From VXPW01 sp965115815 (GTDB lineage Bacteria > Pseudomonadota > Alphaproteobacteria > TMED109): 64,000 nucleotides of DNA. Shown in pieces: positions 38,529-48,636 of the stretch. The notes under the pieces are model-generated. The model made no database searches. It had not been told where the DNA came from and saw only the letters and a program-made list of their open reading frames with translations. Numbering within the stretch: the stretch's first letter is position 1; each line of letters begins with the position of its first letter. The translations under genes and the position numbers were made by a program. The stretch is from NCBI GenBank assembly GCA_965115815.1, contig OZ220465.1, positions 3,162,001 through 3,226,000 on the forward strand. Reading direction: 5' to 3'.

Positions 38529-40003
38529 CGAGCGTCGCCGGCACCTCCCTGCGCCAGGAGGTCGACGCCTTCCAGAAGCGGTTCCAGGATCTCCGCACGC
38601 AAGGCAAGGTCCACCCGGAGTGCGAGGCGCTCTTCCGCGGCCTGCTGATGCTGCTCCAGCTGCTGCTGGCCGTGCTCATGGAGAAGACCACGCGCAAGAC
38701 GAGTCGGAACTCCGGTCTGCCGCCGTCCCAGACGGACAAGGACGAGAGCGCGCGGCGCACCGGGAGCCACGGCAAGGGCCCGAAGCCGAACCCGCAGACG
38801 GGCGGCCACCGGCGCACGACCACCGTCAAGGAGACGATCACCATCGATGCCTGCGACGCCTGCGGCGCCGACCTCGACGACGTCGACCCCGTCGATCGGG
38901 AGCGCCGCGTCCTCTACGACCTCGTGTTCGAAGTCGTCGAGCGCCGCGTCGACGCCGAGATCAAGGAATGCCCGAAGTGCCGGGCCCGGACCAAGGGCCG
39001 GTTCCCAGACCTCATGCCGGGGCCCGTGCAGTACGGTGTCCGCATCCAGGCCTTGGTCCTCAACCTGCTGATCGCCCAGATGCTGTCCCTGCGCCGTGCC
39101 GTCTCGCTCGTGCACGCGATCTCCGGCATCAGGCTCTCCGAGGCGACCTGCCTCGGCTATGTCCGGCGCTTTCAGGATGCGCTCGCATCTTGGGAGGAGG
39201 TCGCCGTGGCCCATCTCCTGCAACGCCCGGCCTTGCATGTCGATGAGACCGGATTCCGGGTCGCCGGCAAGACCCAATGGCTCCATGTCGTCACCGACGG
39301 GACCCTGACCGTGAAGTTCCCGCACCGCAAGCGCGGTCGGGAGGCGATCGAAGAGATCGGCATCCTCCCGCGCTACCAGGGCGTCCTGGTCCACGACTGC
39401 TGGGCTGCGTACATGGGCTACGAGCAGTGCCGCCACCAGCTGTGCGGCAGCCACCTGCTGCGCGAACTGGCCTTCGTCGTCGAGTCCAACGGCTACCGCT
39501 GGGCGCGATTGATGAAGAGCCTGCTGCGCGAGGTCTGCCACAGGGTCGGCCAGAGCGCATCCAAGGCCTTGAACGAGACCGACCGCCGGGCCGTGCGCAA
39601 GCGCTACCGCACCCTCCTCACCCAAGGCGCCAAGGAGTTGCCCGATATCCCGCCGCGGACGAAAGGAACCCGGGGACGCATCGCAAAGTCCGACGCCCAC
39701 AACCTGCATGAACGTCTCGTGAAACACGAGACGTCCGTCCTCCGCTTCATGAAGGACCCCGACGTCAGCTTCACCAACAATGCCGGAGAACAGAAGATCC
39801 GAATGACCAAGGTCAAGATCAAAGTGTCCGGATGTTTCCGCACCATGCTCCACGCAACCGCATGGTGCCGAGGCTCCAGCTTCCTCACCTCCATGGAGGC
39901 ACTCGGCTACAACCCTCTCGTCGCCATCCACATCGCCCTCGACGGAAAGGCCGCAGACATCCTCAACGAGCACTATGGCCAACCCGACCCCAACAAGGGG
40001 TGA
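38525..40003 (+). CDS. IS66-family transposase
   Basis: 492 aa. The N-terminal part has KTSRNSGLPPSQTDKDE and a zinc-ribbon (CDACGADL ... CPKCRARTKG), typical of IS66 proteins. The DDE core has HVDETGFRV, LVHDCWAAYM, CGSHLLRELAFVV and SFTNNAGEQKIRM with the last Glu, then KVSGCFRT. All catalytic residues are present and the frame is intact, so this element is probably functional. Confidence 0.93.
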   Translation: MTSVAGTSLRQEVDAFQKRFQDLRTQGKVHPECEALFRGLLMLLQLLLAVLMEKTTRKTSRNSGLPPSQTDKDESARRTGSHGKGPKPNPQTGGHRRTTTVKETITIDACDACGADLDDVDPVDRERRVLYDLVFEVVERRVDAEIKECPKCRARTKGRFPDLMPGPVQYGVRIQALVLNLLIAQMLSLRRAVSLVHAISGIRLSEATCLGYVRRFQDALASWEEVAVAHLLQRPALHVDETGFRVAGKTQWLHVVTDGTLTVKFPHRKRGREAIEEIGILPRYQGVLVHDCWAAYMGYEQCRHQLCGSHLLRELAFVVESNGYRWARLMKSLLREVCHRVGQSASKALNETDRRAVRKRYRTLLTQGAKELPDIPPRTKGTRGRIAKSDAHNLHERLVKHETSVLRFMKDPDVSFTNNAGEQKIRMTKVKIKVSGCFRTMLHATAWCRGSSFLTSMEALGYNPLVAIHIALDGKAADILNEHYGQPDPNKG

Positions 40004-40012
40004 GTAGTTACC

Positions 40013-40697
40013 CAGTGCGTTTGATCACCTGTCCGATCTCCGGCGCAAACCAAACCGTTTCCGTGTGGGAGCGGTGCTTCGTCCCCACCAGCTCCGCTCG
40101 GTACGCCATGAACGTTCCCGCCGGAACCTCGACCTCCTCCCAAGCCGTGACCTCGTGGTCTGACCACTGGCCACCAGAAAAATCGGGCCGCAACCAGTAA
40201 TCTGTCCAACGCGACATCCAGCGCCATGCCATTCCGACCTGCAGGGGCCACGACAACATCCCGTTGTGCGGCGTCGTTTCCGCCAGCACCTCGCCATCCT
40301 TGAGGCAAGCGATCCAGTTGCGGGACCGCGCATCAAGCAGATCGCCGTTGGCACCATCACACGGACCACCTGGATCGATTGCCGAAGGCCAAAACTCCGT
40401 ACGGTGGAGCAGCCGACCGTCACGCTCCATCTCCTCCACGACCGTAGAGGTCCGGAGCAGATACTGACCATTTGGCCATATATGCTTGTGTACGAAAATC
40501 GAACCCACCGTATGGACCGCGGGAGCGGGCGCCGATGGGGCATCAGCCTGTACCGGCATGTTCATGACATCGGTCGCAACCGGAGGAATCTCGGCCGCCT
40601 GATTGCAGCCCGCAAGAGCACCCCCCAGAACGACCAAGATCGCGACCTTGCCGGCCATCATGAATTTCCGCGACGCGTATGTTGGTTGAATCGTCAT
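40013..40697 (-). pseudogene. Lipoprotein, N-terminal part, disrupted by the IS66 element
   Basis: The ATG at 40697 follows GAGGAGGATGACGA, a strong ribosome binding site. The signal peptide AILVVLGGALAGC has a lipobox (LAGC), so it is a membrane-anchored lipoprotein. The body has a Trp-rich pattern (PLQVGMAWRWMSRWTDYWL, WSDHEVTAWEEVEVPAGTFM) and about 60% identity by eye with the intact paralogue downstream. The IS replaces the last 27 residues with a premature stop shortly after VIKRTG. Function is unknown; the truncated product may still be exported. Confidence 0.88.
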
Positions 40698-40842
40698 TCG
40701 TCATCCTCCTCGTCTCCATGGGGCTTCCCAGACCCATGGACCCTTCGCAAAAGTGGTCCACCCCAATCCCTGACAGACCCAGAGTGCGAGGCGACGGCAC
40801 GTCGCCCCGGCACTCAAGGCCTCAGCAATCTGGGTTGAAAAC

Positions 40843-41607
40843 CTACTTGATATCGAAGCTGATCAGCTCCCAAGCACGAGCGGCCATCTCACCGTACCCG
40901 TTCTTGGAATTCCTCCCCCAATCGCCCTTGACCACCTGTCCGATCTCCGGCGCATACCAGAGCGTCTCCGTAAAACAGTCGCATTGCGACCCCACGATCT
41001 CCACTCGGTACGCCATGAACGTTCCCGCCGGAACCGTGACCTCCTCGTAGGCCGTGACCTCGTGGTCCGACCACTCATCCGATACTGAAGTAAAACCGGG
41101 CTGCAGCCAGTGGTCCGTCCAACGAGACATCCACCTCCACGCATTTCCGACCTGCAGGGGCCACGAAAGCACCCCAGTGTGCGGTGTTTTTTCCGCCAGC
41201 ACTTGGCCATCCTTCAAGCAACCGATCCAATTATAGGACCGCGCATCAAACAAATTGCCGTTCGCACCGTCACACGGACCACCCGGATCCACTGTGGGAA
41301 GCGAATTCTCTGTCCGAGCAACGAGCAAACCATCTCGTTCCAGCTCCTCTGCGATCGTAACGGTCAAATGCCGCCACAGCCCATTGGGAAGCTGCTCCGC
41401 ATATACGAAAACCGAGCCCACCGTATTGACCTCGGGAGCGGGGGCCGATGGGGCATCCGCCTTCACCGGCATGTTCATGATATCCGCCGCAACCGGCCTA
41501 TCAGTCGCTTGACTGCAGCCCGCGAGCGCACCCCCCAAAACGCACAAGAACGCAACCTCGAGGGCTGTCATGTATTTCCGTGGCGCGGTGATTCGTCGAT
41601 GGGTCAT
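40843..41607 (-). CDS. Lipoprotein, intact paralogue
   Basis: 254 aa from ATG 41607; upstream is GGGGAGGGGAGG. Signal peptide and lipobox are FLCVLGGALAGCSQA. Same organisation as the split gene: MNMPVKADAPSAPAPEVNTV, VDPGGPCDGANGNLFDARSY, PLQVGNAWRWMSRWTDHWL, PAGTFMAYRVEIVGS, LWYAPEIGQVVK and a C-terminal GYGEMAARAWELISFDIK. It lies upstream of the split copy, so the pair arose by tandem duplication. No known domain is recognised; Trp/Glu-rich secreted or envelope-attached role is only a guess. Confidence 0.85.
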   Translation of the reverse strand: MTHRRITAPRKYMTALEVAFLCVLGGALAGCSQATDRPVAADIMNMPVKADAPSAPAPEVNTVGSVFVYAEQLPNGLWRHLTVTIAEELERDGLLVARTENSLPTVDPGGPCDGANGNLFDARSYNWIGCLKDGQVLAEKTPHTGVLSWPLQVGNAWRWMSRWTDHWLQPGFTSVSDEWSDHEVTAYEEVTVPAGTFMAYRVEIVGSQCDCFTETLWYAPEIGQVVKGDWGRNSKNGYGEMAARAWELISFDIK

Positions 41608-41813
41608 TTGACGGGGCCTCCCCTCCCCGGCAGTGAGGCCCCGGCATGGGGCGGAGGAAATCTTGCAGAACAGGGTGGTTTTCATGGTTCAGTCCCTTGG
41701 TTTCGACGGGGTCGGTCAAGACGATGGAATGTCGACGGGGTCGGATGTATGCCGCTTCGGGCATGCGACGGGACACCGCCGCCTGCCCGAGGCGGGAACC
41801 TCTCGGTACCGGA

Positions 41814-42569
41814 TCAGAATAACGGATCCGCGACCGTCCGATGTTCCACCGGCTCGGGCGCCTGAGTCGGGTCGTCGTACTGGTAGACCCAGATTTCGGT
41901 CAGGTCGTCCTTCTCGATCCACTCCCATCCCGTGGCCCAGACGGCGCCTGCGGGAGATATCACGACCGGAGTTCCGTCCGGCATCGCGACCTCCACTTGA
42001 CGATCCACTTCGGTCAGGCCGTACCCCCGGTCGTACCCCCATTCCGCTGCGCTGCTGTCGGCCAGTCGGTCTCCGCCTAAAGCGAGCACACCCGGTTCGT
42101 CCCCGCAAAAGCTCCGGGGATTCGCAAAATCGCCGTCCGGCGTCGGATCGTAGTAGAACGTGAAATCATCCCATCGATATTTCGGCCAGCCATTCGCATC
42201 GATTTCTCCCACCCGGTAGTGGGTCGCACAGCCCGTGAGGTGCGCGGTCGTGGCATCCCTCCGCACCGGGTCGCTGAACAAGGGCAGCGGGAAATCGGGC
42301 ATGTCATGCACATACACGGTCACGAGGAACTTCTCGGGAGCATCGCCCGAACCCTCTTCCAGGACATGTCCCTTGCCGACGCAGGTATTCTGATACCGCG
42401 AGCCGGGAGGAGCAGGGGGAATCGGCTGGAACCGGCTCAGGGTCTGCCCGTCCGACCGGCCCGCCGCCGCGTCGGCGGAAGGGGAGCCGGACACGTTGCA
42501 ACCGGCGAGGGCCGGGACCGCTGCGACGGCAACGGCCAGGGCCCAGTGCTGCATGTTGCTCATGCTCAT
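41814..42569 (-). CDS. Lipoprotein of unknown function
   Basis: 251 aa from ATG 42569, with AAGGAG just upstream. The N-terminus AVAVAAVPALAGCNVSGS is a lipoprotein signal with lipobox (LAGC). The rest contains NTCVGKGHVLEEGSGDAPEK, a Cys (TGCATHYRV), acidic YYDPTPDGDFANPRSFC and WEWIEKDDLTEIWVYQYDD. It is not clearly homologous to the two lipoproteins upstream, though it lies in the same direction with a similar export signal. No known domain is recognised. Confidence 0.8.
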   Translation of the reverse strand: MSMSNMQHWALAVAVAAVPALAGCNVSGSPSADAAAGRSDGQTLSRFQPIPPAPPGSRYQNTCVGKGHVLEEGSGDAPEKFLVTVYVHDMPDFPLPLFSDPVRRDATTAHLTGCATHYRVGEIDANGWPKYRWDDFTFYYDPTPDGDFANPRSFCGDEPGVLALGGDRLADSSAAEWGYDRGYGLTEVDRQVEVAMPDGTPVVISPAGAVWATGWEWIEKDDLTEIWVYQYDDPTQAPEPVEHRTVADPLF

Positions 42570-43230
42570 CTTCGAGAACTCCTTGTGGTGATAGGGAACC
42601 GGTGTGGAACCGCGCCGGAAGGGCCGCACGCGGAACCTGTCCCACCCCTTCGACGTGGGGCCGACTGCGGCCCGCCCGAAGGCCCGGAGGCCGGGTTCCT
42701 TGCCGGAACTGGTGCAATCCCACCCGCCCGACGTCGCATCGGAAGATCCGGCATGAACGGACGCTGCCCGACGAAGACGGTGCGGCTCTTCGACCCGGCG
42801 TGACCAGCCGGTCTGCCTGCAGTGGCTACCGAAACGTCCGGGCGGTTGCCGCGCTTGCGCGAATTCTGGCGGCAGCACATACCGCGATCAGGCGGCGGGC
42901 GATCCCCCGGCCGTGCCCGCCAGCTCAGCCTGCCGTCGGAATTTCGAGGGGGGGGGCAAGAACCTCAAGCGGGCGCTGCCCGGAAACTCCCGGGCCGGGC
43001 CGAAGCATCGCAACGGGCCGCGAACGGCACTGTTGCCTGATGGCCTCAAGCTCCGCATCATGACCTCATGCACCGTGCCGGACGACTGTCACCCCATACG
43101 ATAGCAGGAATACCAATCCTTGCCAAGGCAGCAACGACGCGGCCCGCAGGCAGAAGACGGTCGGTACGTTGGTCGGGATCATGGTCGGGATCCCCGTGGC
43201 CTACCCCATCGACGGGTCCAGTGCGAATGC
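42570..43230. other. No recognisable gene
   Basis: About 660 bp between the lipoprotein and the IS630 edge. A run of nine G occurs near 42946-42957. Frames are short and overlapping without motifs. It probably contains the promoter of the lipoprotein gene and otherwise debris. Confidence 0.4.
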
Positions 43231-44450
43231 TAGTGGTATGGAATCATTGGATTGCTGGGTATAGGGGCTTCCGTTTCCCCCGGGCGTCGGCCGTCGTGAA
43301 CCGCCCATCGACGGTGCCGCCGGCCGCGTTGCGGCGCTCGACCCACGCCGCGGTCTCCCGCAGCAGGGTGGCGCGGTCGGGAAGGCGCCGGCGAAGACCC
43401 GGCCGCGACCTCGCGCCGATTTCGATCGCGGCCCTAGTAGTACGGAAACGTTGAACTGACGACAGTATTCTGGCTAGATTCCGTGTCGATCCGTGTCGGC
43501 ACGCGTGGGCCCCCGGGGGGTACGGATCTCGCTGGTTCATCCCCACCGACCCGATGCCGAACGTGCAGGCACCCACGCTCTCTTGGGGATCGGACGGATC
43601 CGGTGCCCAGGAACCGAGCTTGCCTGCCGGTGTTCGGCGCGGGGACCGGAGTGGATCCTGGCCCACCCTCAGGGCAGAAAGCTCGATCGAGTGCGCCTTT
43701 CGGTGCCGGAGCGCCGGGAACTCCAGGCGATCGTCCACGGTACCGGAGCCGCCTGACGGCGGCGTCGGGCGGAGCTTCTGCGGAGGGCGGACGAGGGGCG
43801 CGACGGTGGCTACCTCCGGGATGTCGACATCGCGCGCGGCCTGGGCATCGGCGCTTCGATGGTCGAACGCCTGCGCAAGCGCTGTGTTCTGGAGGGTCTG
43901 GAGGCTGCCCTCCGCCCGCCGGGAGCCGGAGAACCGCCGACCGAAACTCCGGGACGGGGCGAAGGAGGCGAAGCAGGTGGCTCTGGCCGGTTCTTCCCCG
44001 CCCGAGGGCTGGGTCCGCGGGACGCCGAAGCTGCGGGCCGGCCGTCGGATGGAGAGGGAGGTCGTCGAGAGCATCTCGAAAGAACCGGTACGGAGGACTC
44101 GGAAAAAAGGAGATCAAGCCTTGGCTGAAGCCGTACGGGTGCCTTCCCCCGAGCCGCAACGCGCCGTTCGTGGCGGCGAGGGAGGAGGTGCGGGACACGG
44201 ATCCGCGGGAGGTTGCCGAAGACGAGGTTCGGGTCTGCAGGGATGAGACCCGCCGGCCGTAGACGAAGGAACCCCGCCTTCCCCGTCCCGTGCGGCCCGG
44301 GCCGCCGGAAATCGTCGACTACGAATACGAGCGAACCGGTACGGCCCACCTCTTCCTGGCGTTCGCGCCCAACGAACACGGGCGTACGGTGAACCTCGCC
44401 GATCGCCGGACGGCGCGGGACGGGGCGCAGTTCATCCGGGAACTCGCGGA

Positions 44451-46583
44451 CACGGCCATCCCACGCTAGGTTTGTTGGAAGGCTGGGTTCCGCGGATTCC
44501 GGATGATTCGTATTGGTACTGGCTTTTTGTGAAGCGGCGTGGTATCCGTGGTGGTCATGGAACGCGCCGCGGATGTTTTCGAGACGACTCCGGAGGGTTT
44601 TGCGCTCCGGGATGGGGTGGTGCGCCTGGCGCGGCCGGATGAGGTGTGTCGCTGGAACCGTGTGGTGGACCGTCATCACGATCTTGGTTTCAAGCAGTTT
44701 GCGGGTCGAGGTCTGCGCTACGTGTTCACGTGGCGCGGGCGGTGGATGGGCGCTGCGGGCTGGCAGACGGGCGCCTTCCGCTGTGCGCCGCGGGACCGTT
44801 GGATGGGTTGGCGCCGCAAAGAACCGTTGGAGCGGTTGCATCTGATCGGAAACCCCACGAGGTTTGTGATTCTGGGGGGAGGTCGCCGGGCGTTTCGGGG
44901 TCTTGCCTCGTTTGCGTGGTCGCGGATGCAGCGGCGTCTCAGCGATGACTGGGAGGCTGCGTACGGCAATCCGTTGCTGGTGGCGGAATCGTTTGTCTCG
45001 CCGACGAAGTTCCGCGGCACCCTGTACAAGGCGGCGAACTGGAAGTACGTGGGCAGGAGCAAGGGCTATGCACGCGCCAACGGGCGCTATACCGATCCGC
45101 ACGGGGAGACGAAGGATCTGTACGTGGTTCCGCTGCGTCGCGACGCCGGTCGTCGGTTGCGGGATCGTGCGCCGCTTCCCGCGGCGTGGGAGTTGCGGGC
45201 GACGCAGAGCGGCCGGTCGGCGCGGGAGTTGCGCTCGATGTACCCGCATTTTGCGGCGCTTTCCGACTTCCGGCGCGCGCAGGGGCGCACGCACGGCATC
45301 GCCTCGGTGCTATGCGTGATCGTGCTGGCGCGGCTGGCGAATCGGCACGGCGCGGTGGCGGCGGCACGCTACGCGAAGGCGATGACGCAGAAGGATCTGG
45401 CGCAGATCGGTGCGTGGAAGAACCCGGACACCGGCCGGTAGGAACCGGTATCCCAATCGACCGTGCACCGGGTGCTGCAGAACCCCGACCCGGCGTGGAT
45501 CGAGGAAGCTTTGCGGCGCTGGGCGCAGCCGCGCCTGCGGGTCGGCCACGCGATCGCAGTCGACGGCAAACGCATTCGCGGCGCCCACCGCACCGGTGAG
45601 GATCCTAACGAGACGGTCTCGCGGATCGAGCACGGGACCGGTATGCCGGTCTCGATCCTCAACGATCACGACGAGGGCGGGGAGATTGCCGCCGTCCACG
45701 CCGCGCTCGAGACCGCGCCGGTGGCCGGGCGTCTGCTCACGCTCGACGCGCTCCACACCACCCGCGAGACGGCACGGCTGATCGTCGAGACCCATGGCGC
45801 CGACGGGATGATGACGGTCAAGGGCAACGCTCCCAAGACCTTCGAGACGTTCGAGAGCATCAACCGGGAGACCACGAGCACGGGACGCTACAGCGAAAAG
45901 CCCACGCTCGAGCACGGCCGCATCGAGCCGCGCAGCATCGAAGTCTTCACCCCGCCCGCGAAGATGATCCACGATCCCCACGTCAAACCGATCTTCCGTG
46001 TCACCCGGCGCGTCGAATTCAAGAAATCCGGAAAACGGACCATGGAACACGCCTACGGCAGGACTTCGGTCGCGGCCGACCGCGCCTCGCCGCAACCGCT
46101 CCTCACATGGAACCGCGGTCACTGGGTGGTCGAACGCCATCCCCCCATCCGCGATACCACCTTCCGCGAAGACGACTCCATGCTCCGGGCCCGCAACGCA
46201 CCCGCAAACCACGCGACCCTCAACACCCTTGCCATTGCTGTCATCCTCCACCACCCGCGGAAGCTGCCCCAGCCCTTCCACAGCTTCGCCGACGCCCGTC
46301 ACCCCTATGCCGACAAGCGCAAGCAGGTCCTGCACGCCGTCACAAGACCCGGCTGACTGCGCCCACACCCCGACCGAAACCGCAAGGATCCAAGCCGGGC
46401 CACCCAACCCGGCCGGCCTCTCGCTCGCCCCGGATCCGCCGAAACGGACCCCTCGCGCCTAGATCCGCGCCGCCACCGGGCCGCAGACGTCCGCACATCT
46501 CACAATCGCAGACTCGAACGCGTCGACCCGCGTCGCGATCGAGACTCCGATCGCATCACAGCAACAAGCATGGGATCTTCGTG
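44451..46583 (+). mobile_element. DruA-ISAs1 insertion sequence, copy B, with 9-bp target duplication
   Basis: 2133 bp. Ends CACGGCCATCCCACGC and GCATGGGATCTTCGTG form a 16-bp inverted repeat interrupted by three mismatches near the outside. The flanking ACTCGCGGA is duplicated at 44442-44450 and 46584-46592; removing the element and one repeat restores the IS630 sequence around DGAQFIRELADD. It contains one transposase gene with a single amber codon. Confidence 0.93.
44539..46356 (+). pseudogene. DruA-like (DUF4338) + ISAs1 DDE transposase with one amber codon
   Basis: About 605 codons in one frame. Residues 1-190 are DruA-like: RWNRVVDRHHDLGFKQFAGR, RDRWMGWRRKEPLERLHLIG, RMQRRLSDDWEAAYGNPLLV and FRGTLYKAANWKYVGRSKGY. 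A linker (ARELRSMYPHFAALSDFRRA) leads to an H-repeat/ISAs1 N-terminal part, then the DDE core (AIAVDGKRIRGAHR, LLTLDALHTTRETARLI, HGRIEPRSI, GHWVVERHP, TTFREDDSMLRARNAPAN). A TAG at 45439-45441 lies where copy A has CAG (DTGRQEPVS), so one C-to-T change inactivated it unless read through. The fused architecture is the notable feature. Confidence 0.85.
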
Positions 46584-47906
46584 ACTCGCGGAGGATCCTA
46601 TCCCCGGAAGGAAGATCGTACGGGTCATGGACCACCGGAACCCGCACGGCCCCGCATCGCTATATGAGGCCTTGGCATCTCCAGAGGCCCTGCGGATGCG
46701 AAAGCGGTTCGAGTTTCGGTACCCGCCGAAGCACGGAAGCTGGCTCCCCAGGACCGAGATCGAAATCGGCGCGGGGTCGCGACCGTGTCTTCGACGACGC
46801 ATTCCTGACCGCGACACCCTGCTGCGAGAGACCGCGGCGTGGGTCAAGCGCCGCAACGCGGCCGGCGGCACGGTCGATGGACGGTTCACGACGGCCGACG
46901 CCCGGGTGAAACTGAAGTCTTTATACCCAGCGATCCAATGATTCCGCACTACTAGGGAGCCAGCTTCCGTGCTTCGGCGGGTACCGAACGTCGGGCCGCT
47001 GTCGCACCCGCAGGGCCTCCGGAGGTGCACAGGCCTCCTACCACGACGCGGGGCCGTGCGGGTTCCGGTGGTCCATGACCCGTACGATCTTCTTCCCGGG
47101 GACAGGATCGTCCGCGCGTTCCCGGAGGAACTGCGCCCCGTCCCGCGCCGTGCGCCGGTCGGGGACGTGCACCGTACGCCCGTGTTCGTGGGGCGCGAAC
47201 GCCAGGAAGAGAGGGGCCGTACCGGTTCGCTCGTATTCGCAGTCGACGATGTCCGGCGGCCCGGGCCGCACGGGGCAGGGAAGGCGGGGTTCCTTCGTCG
47301 GCGGCCGGCGGGTCTCATCCCTGCAGGCCCGAACCTCGTCTTCAGCACCCTCCCGCGGATCCGGGTCCCGCACCTCCTCCCTCGCCGCCACGAACGGCGC
47401 GTTGCGGCTCGGGGGAAGGCACCCGTACGGCTTCAGCCAAGGCTGGATCTCCTGTGGTTCCGAGTCCTCCGTACCGGTTCTTTCGAGATGCTCTCGACAA
47501 TCTCCATCAGACGACCGGCCCGCAGCTTCCGCGTCCCGCGGACACCACCCTCGGGCGGGGAAGAACCGGCCCGAGCCACCCGCTTCGCCTCCTTCGCCCC
47601 ATCCCGGAGTTTCGGTCGGCGGTTCTCCGGCTCCCGGCGGCGGAGGGCGGCCTCCAGACCCTCCAGAACACAGCGCTTGCGCAGGCGTTCGACCGTCGAA
47701 GCGCCGATGCCCAGGCCGCGCGCGAGGTCGACATCCCGGAGTTTGCCGCCGTCGCGCCCTTCGTCCGCCATCCGCAGAATCTGCGCCCGACGCCGCCGCC
47801 AGGCGGCTCCGGTACCGTCGACGATCGCTTGGAGCTCCCGACGCTCCGGCGCCGAAAGGCGCACTCAAGCCGGGTAGGAGGGGTCGTTGCCGAGCCCCTC
47901 CCCCCA

Positions 47907-48636
47907 GTTACGGTAGGAATGCGCATTACTGCGCACCCCCCGCGCAGATCCGGACATGGACGTTAATCCATCCGGCTCCTACCTCGGGTGCTTGACGGCA
48001 AACCGCGGATCCGGCCATGGGCGGCGGAGGATTGCGCGCGACCCAGAACTCTCGGTCCTGCGCTCCCGTCGCTTCCGGTCGAACCGTGCGGCGTTCCGTA
48101 TCCGGTCCGCCGCCTGAGGCACGCGTGCCCGACACTGCGTTCGGCGCGTGCTTTGGCGTCCCGAATTCCCCTTGGTTGGGGCCCTTTCCTCCAGCAACTC
48201 CGCAGGAGCTGACGCTCCCTTGTTCGCCGCCTTCCCAGGTCGTACGGCCCCATCCGACTTCTTCAAGCCGTTCGTCATAGGCTTCGGGTTTCTCCTTCCC
48301 TACGCGGTCCCGCCACGATCGGCGGGACAGCTTGAAGATCTCCCAGGGTCCCAACAGAAGACGTACGGACGTGTATGGGTTCTCTGACACCGCGGGGCTC
48401 GCCGGCATCTCACCAAATCGATGCCTGCGATGTTGCCTTCGGCCGATCGGAAAACCTCGGCACCCCGGATCATCGTATTTTCGGTGCTCATTAGCCCCAC
48501 CCATCCGCGCCGCTACCGACGCTTCGCCTGCCCCCTCGCGGGAACCGACGCACGGCTCGCGGAGAAACGCGGTTTGGTTACTCCTTCGTTCCAGGGGACT
48601 CTCACCCCCTGTCTTCTGCCAGTTCGCCTGGCACAC
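47907..48636 (-). mobile_element. Group II intron with its reverse-transcriptase core deleted
   Basis: 730 bp. It starts GTGTGCCAGGCGAACTGGCA exactly as the full intron does, and ends CCTACCGTAAC. It keeps about 540 bp of 5' sequence, including the first about 64 codons of the maturase frame (MTNGLKKSDGAVRPGKAANK...), then jumps to the last codons and domains V-VI. About 1.2 kb, with all the RT motifs, is missing. It abuts the full intron head to tail, with no exon between. Confidence 0.85.

Larger units (their letters stand above)
37727..40012 (+). mobile_element. IS66-family insertion sequence (single-transposase type)
   Basis: 2286 bp. Left end GTATCTACTCACCCC, right end GGGGTGAGTAGTTAC, an inverted repeat with one mismatch beginning GTA as in IS66 elements. 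The 8-bp repeat CCAGTGCG flanks both sides (37719-37726 and 40013-40020). It contains a small upstream frame and one transposase, without TnpA/TnpB helpers, as in the ISBst12-like group. About 560 bp at the left end have no recognised gene. Removing the element rejoins a lipoprotein gene in frame, so the insertion is recent. Confidence 0.94.
43435..46954 (+). mobile_element. Inner IS630-type element, itself split by the DruA-ISAs1 element
   Basis: Begins TAGTAGTACGGAAACG and ends CCGCACTACTA, inverted repeats flanked by the duplicated TA expected of IS630 (GGCCC-TA and TA-GGGAG). Coding remains: RKLDRVRLSVPERRELQAI, SMVERLRKRCVLEGLEA, IVDYEYERTGTAHLFLAFAP, NEHGRTVNLADRRTARDGAQ, then after the insert HRNPHGPASLYEALASPEAL, KHGSWLPRTEIEIGAGSRP and FTTADARVKLKSLYPAIQ. 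Several stops and shifts make it a pseudogene. It sits inside the outer IS630 copy in opposite orientation. Confidence 0.88.
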
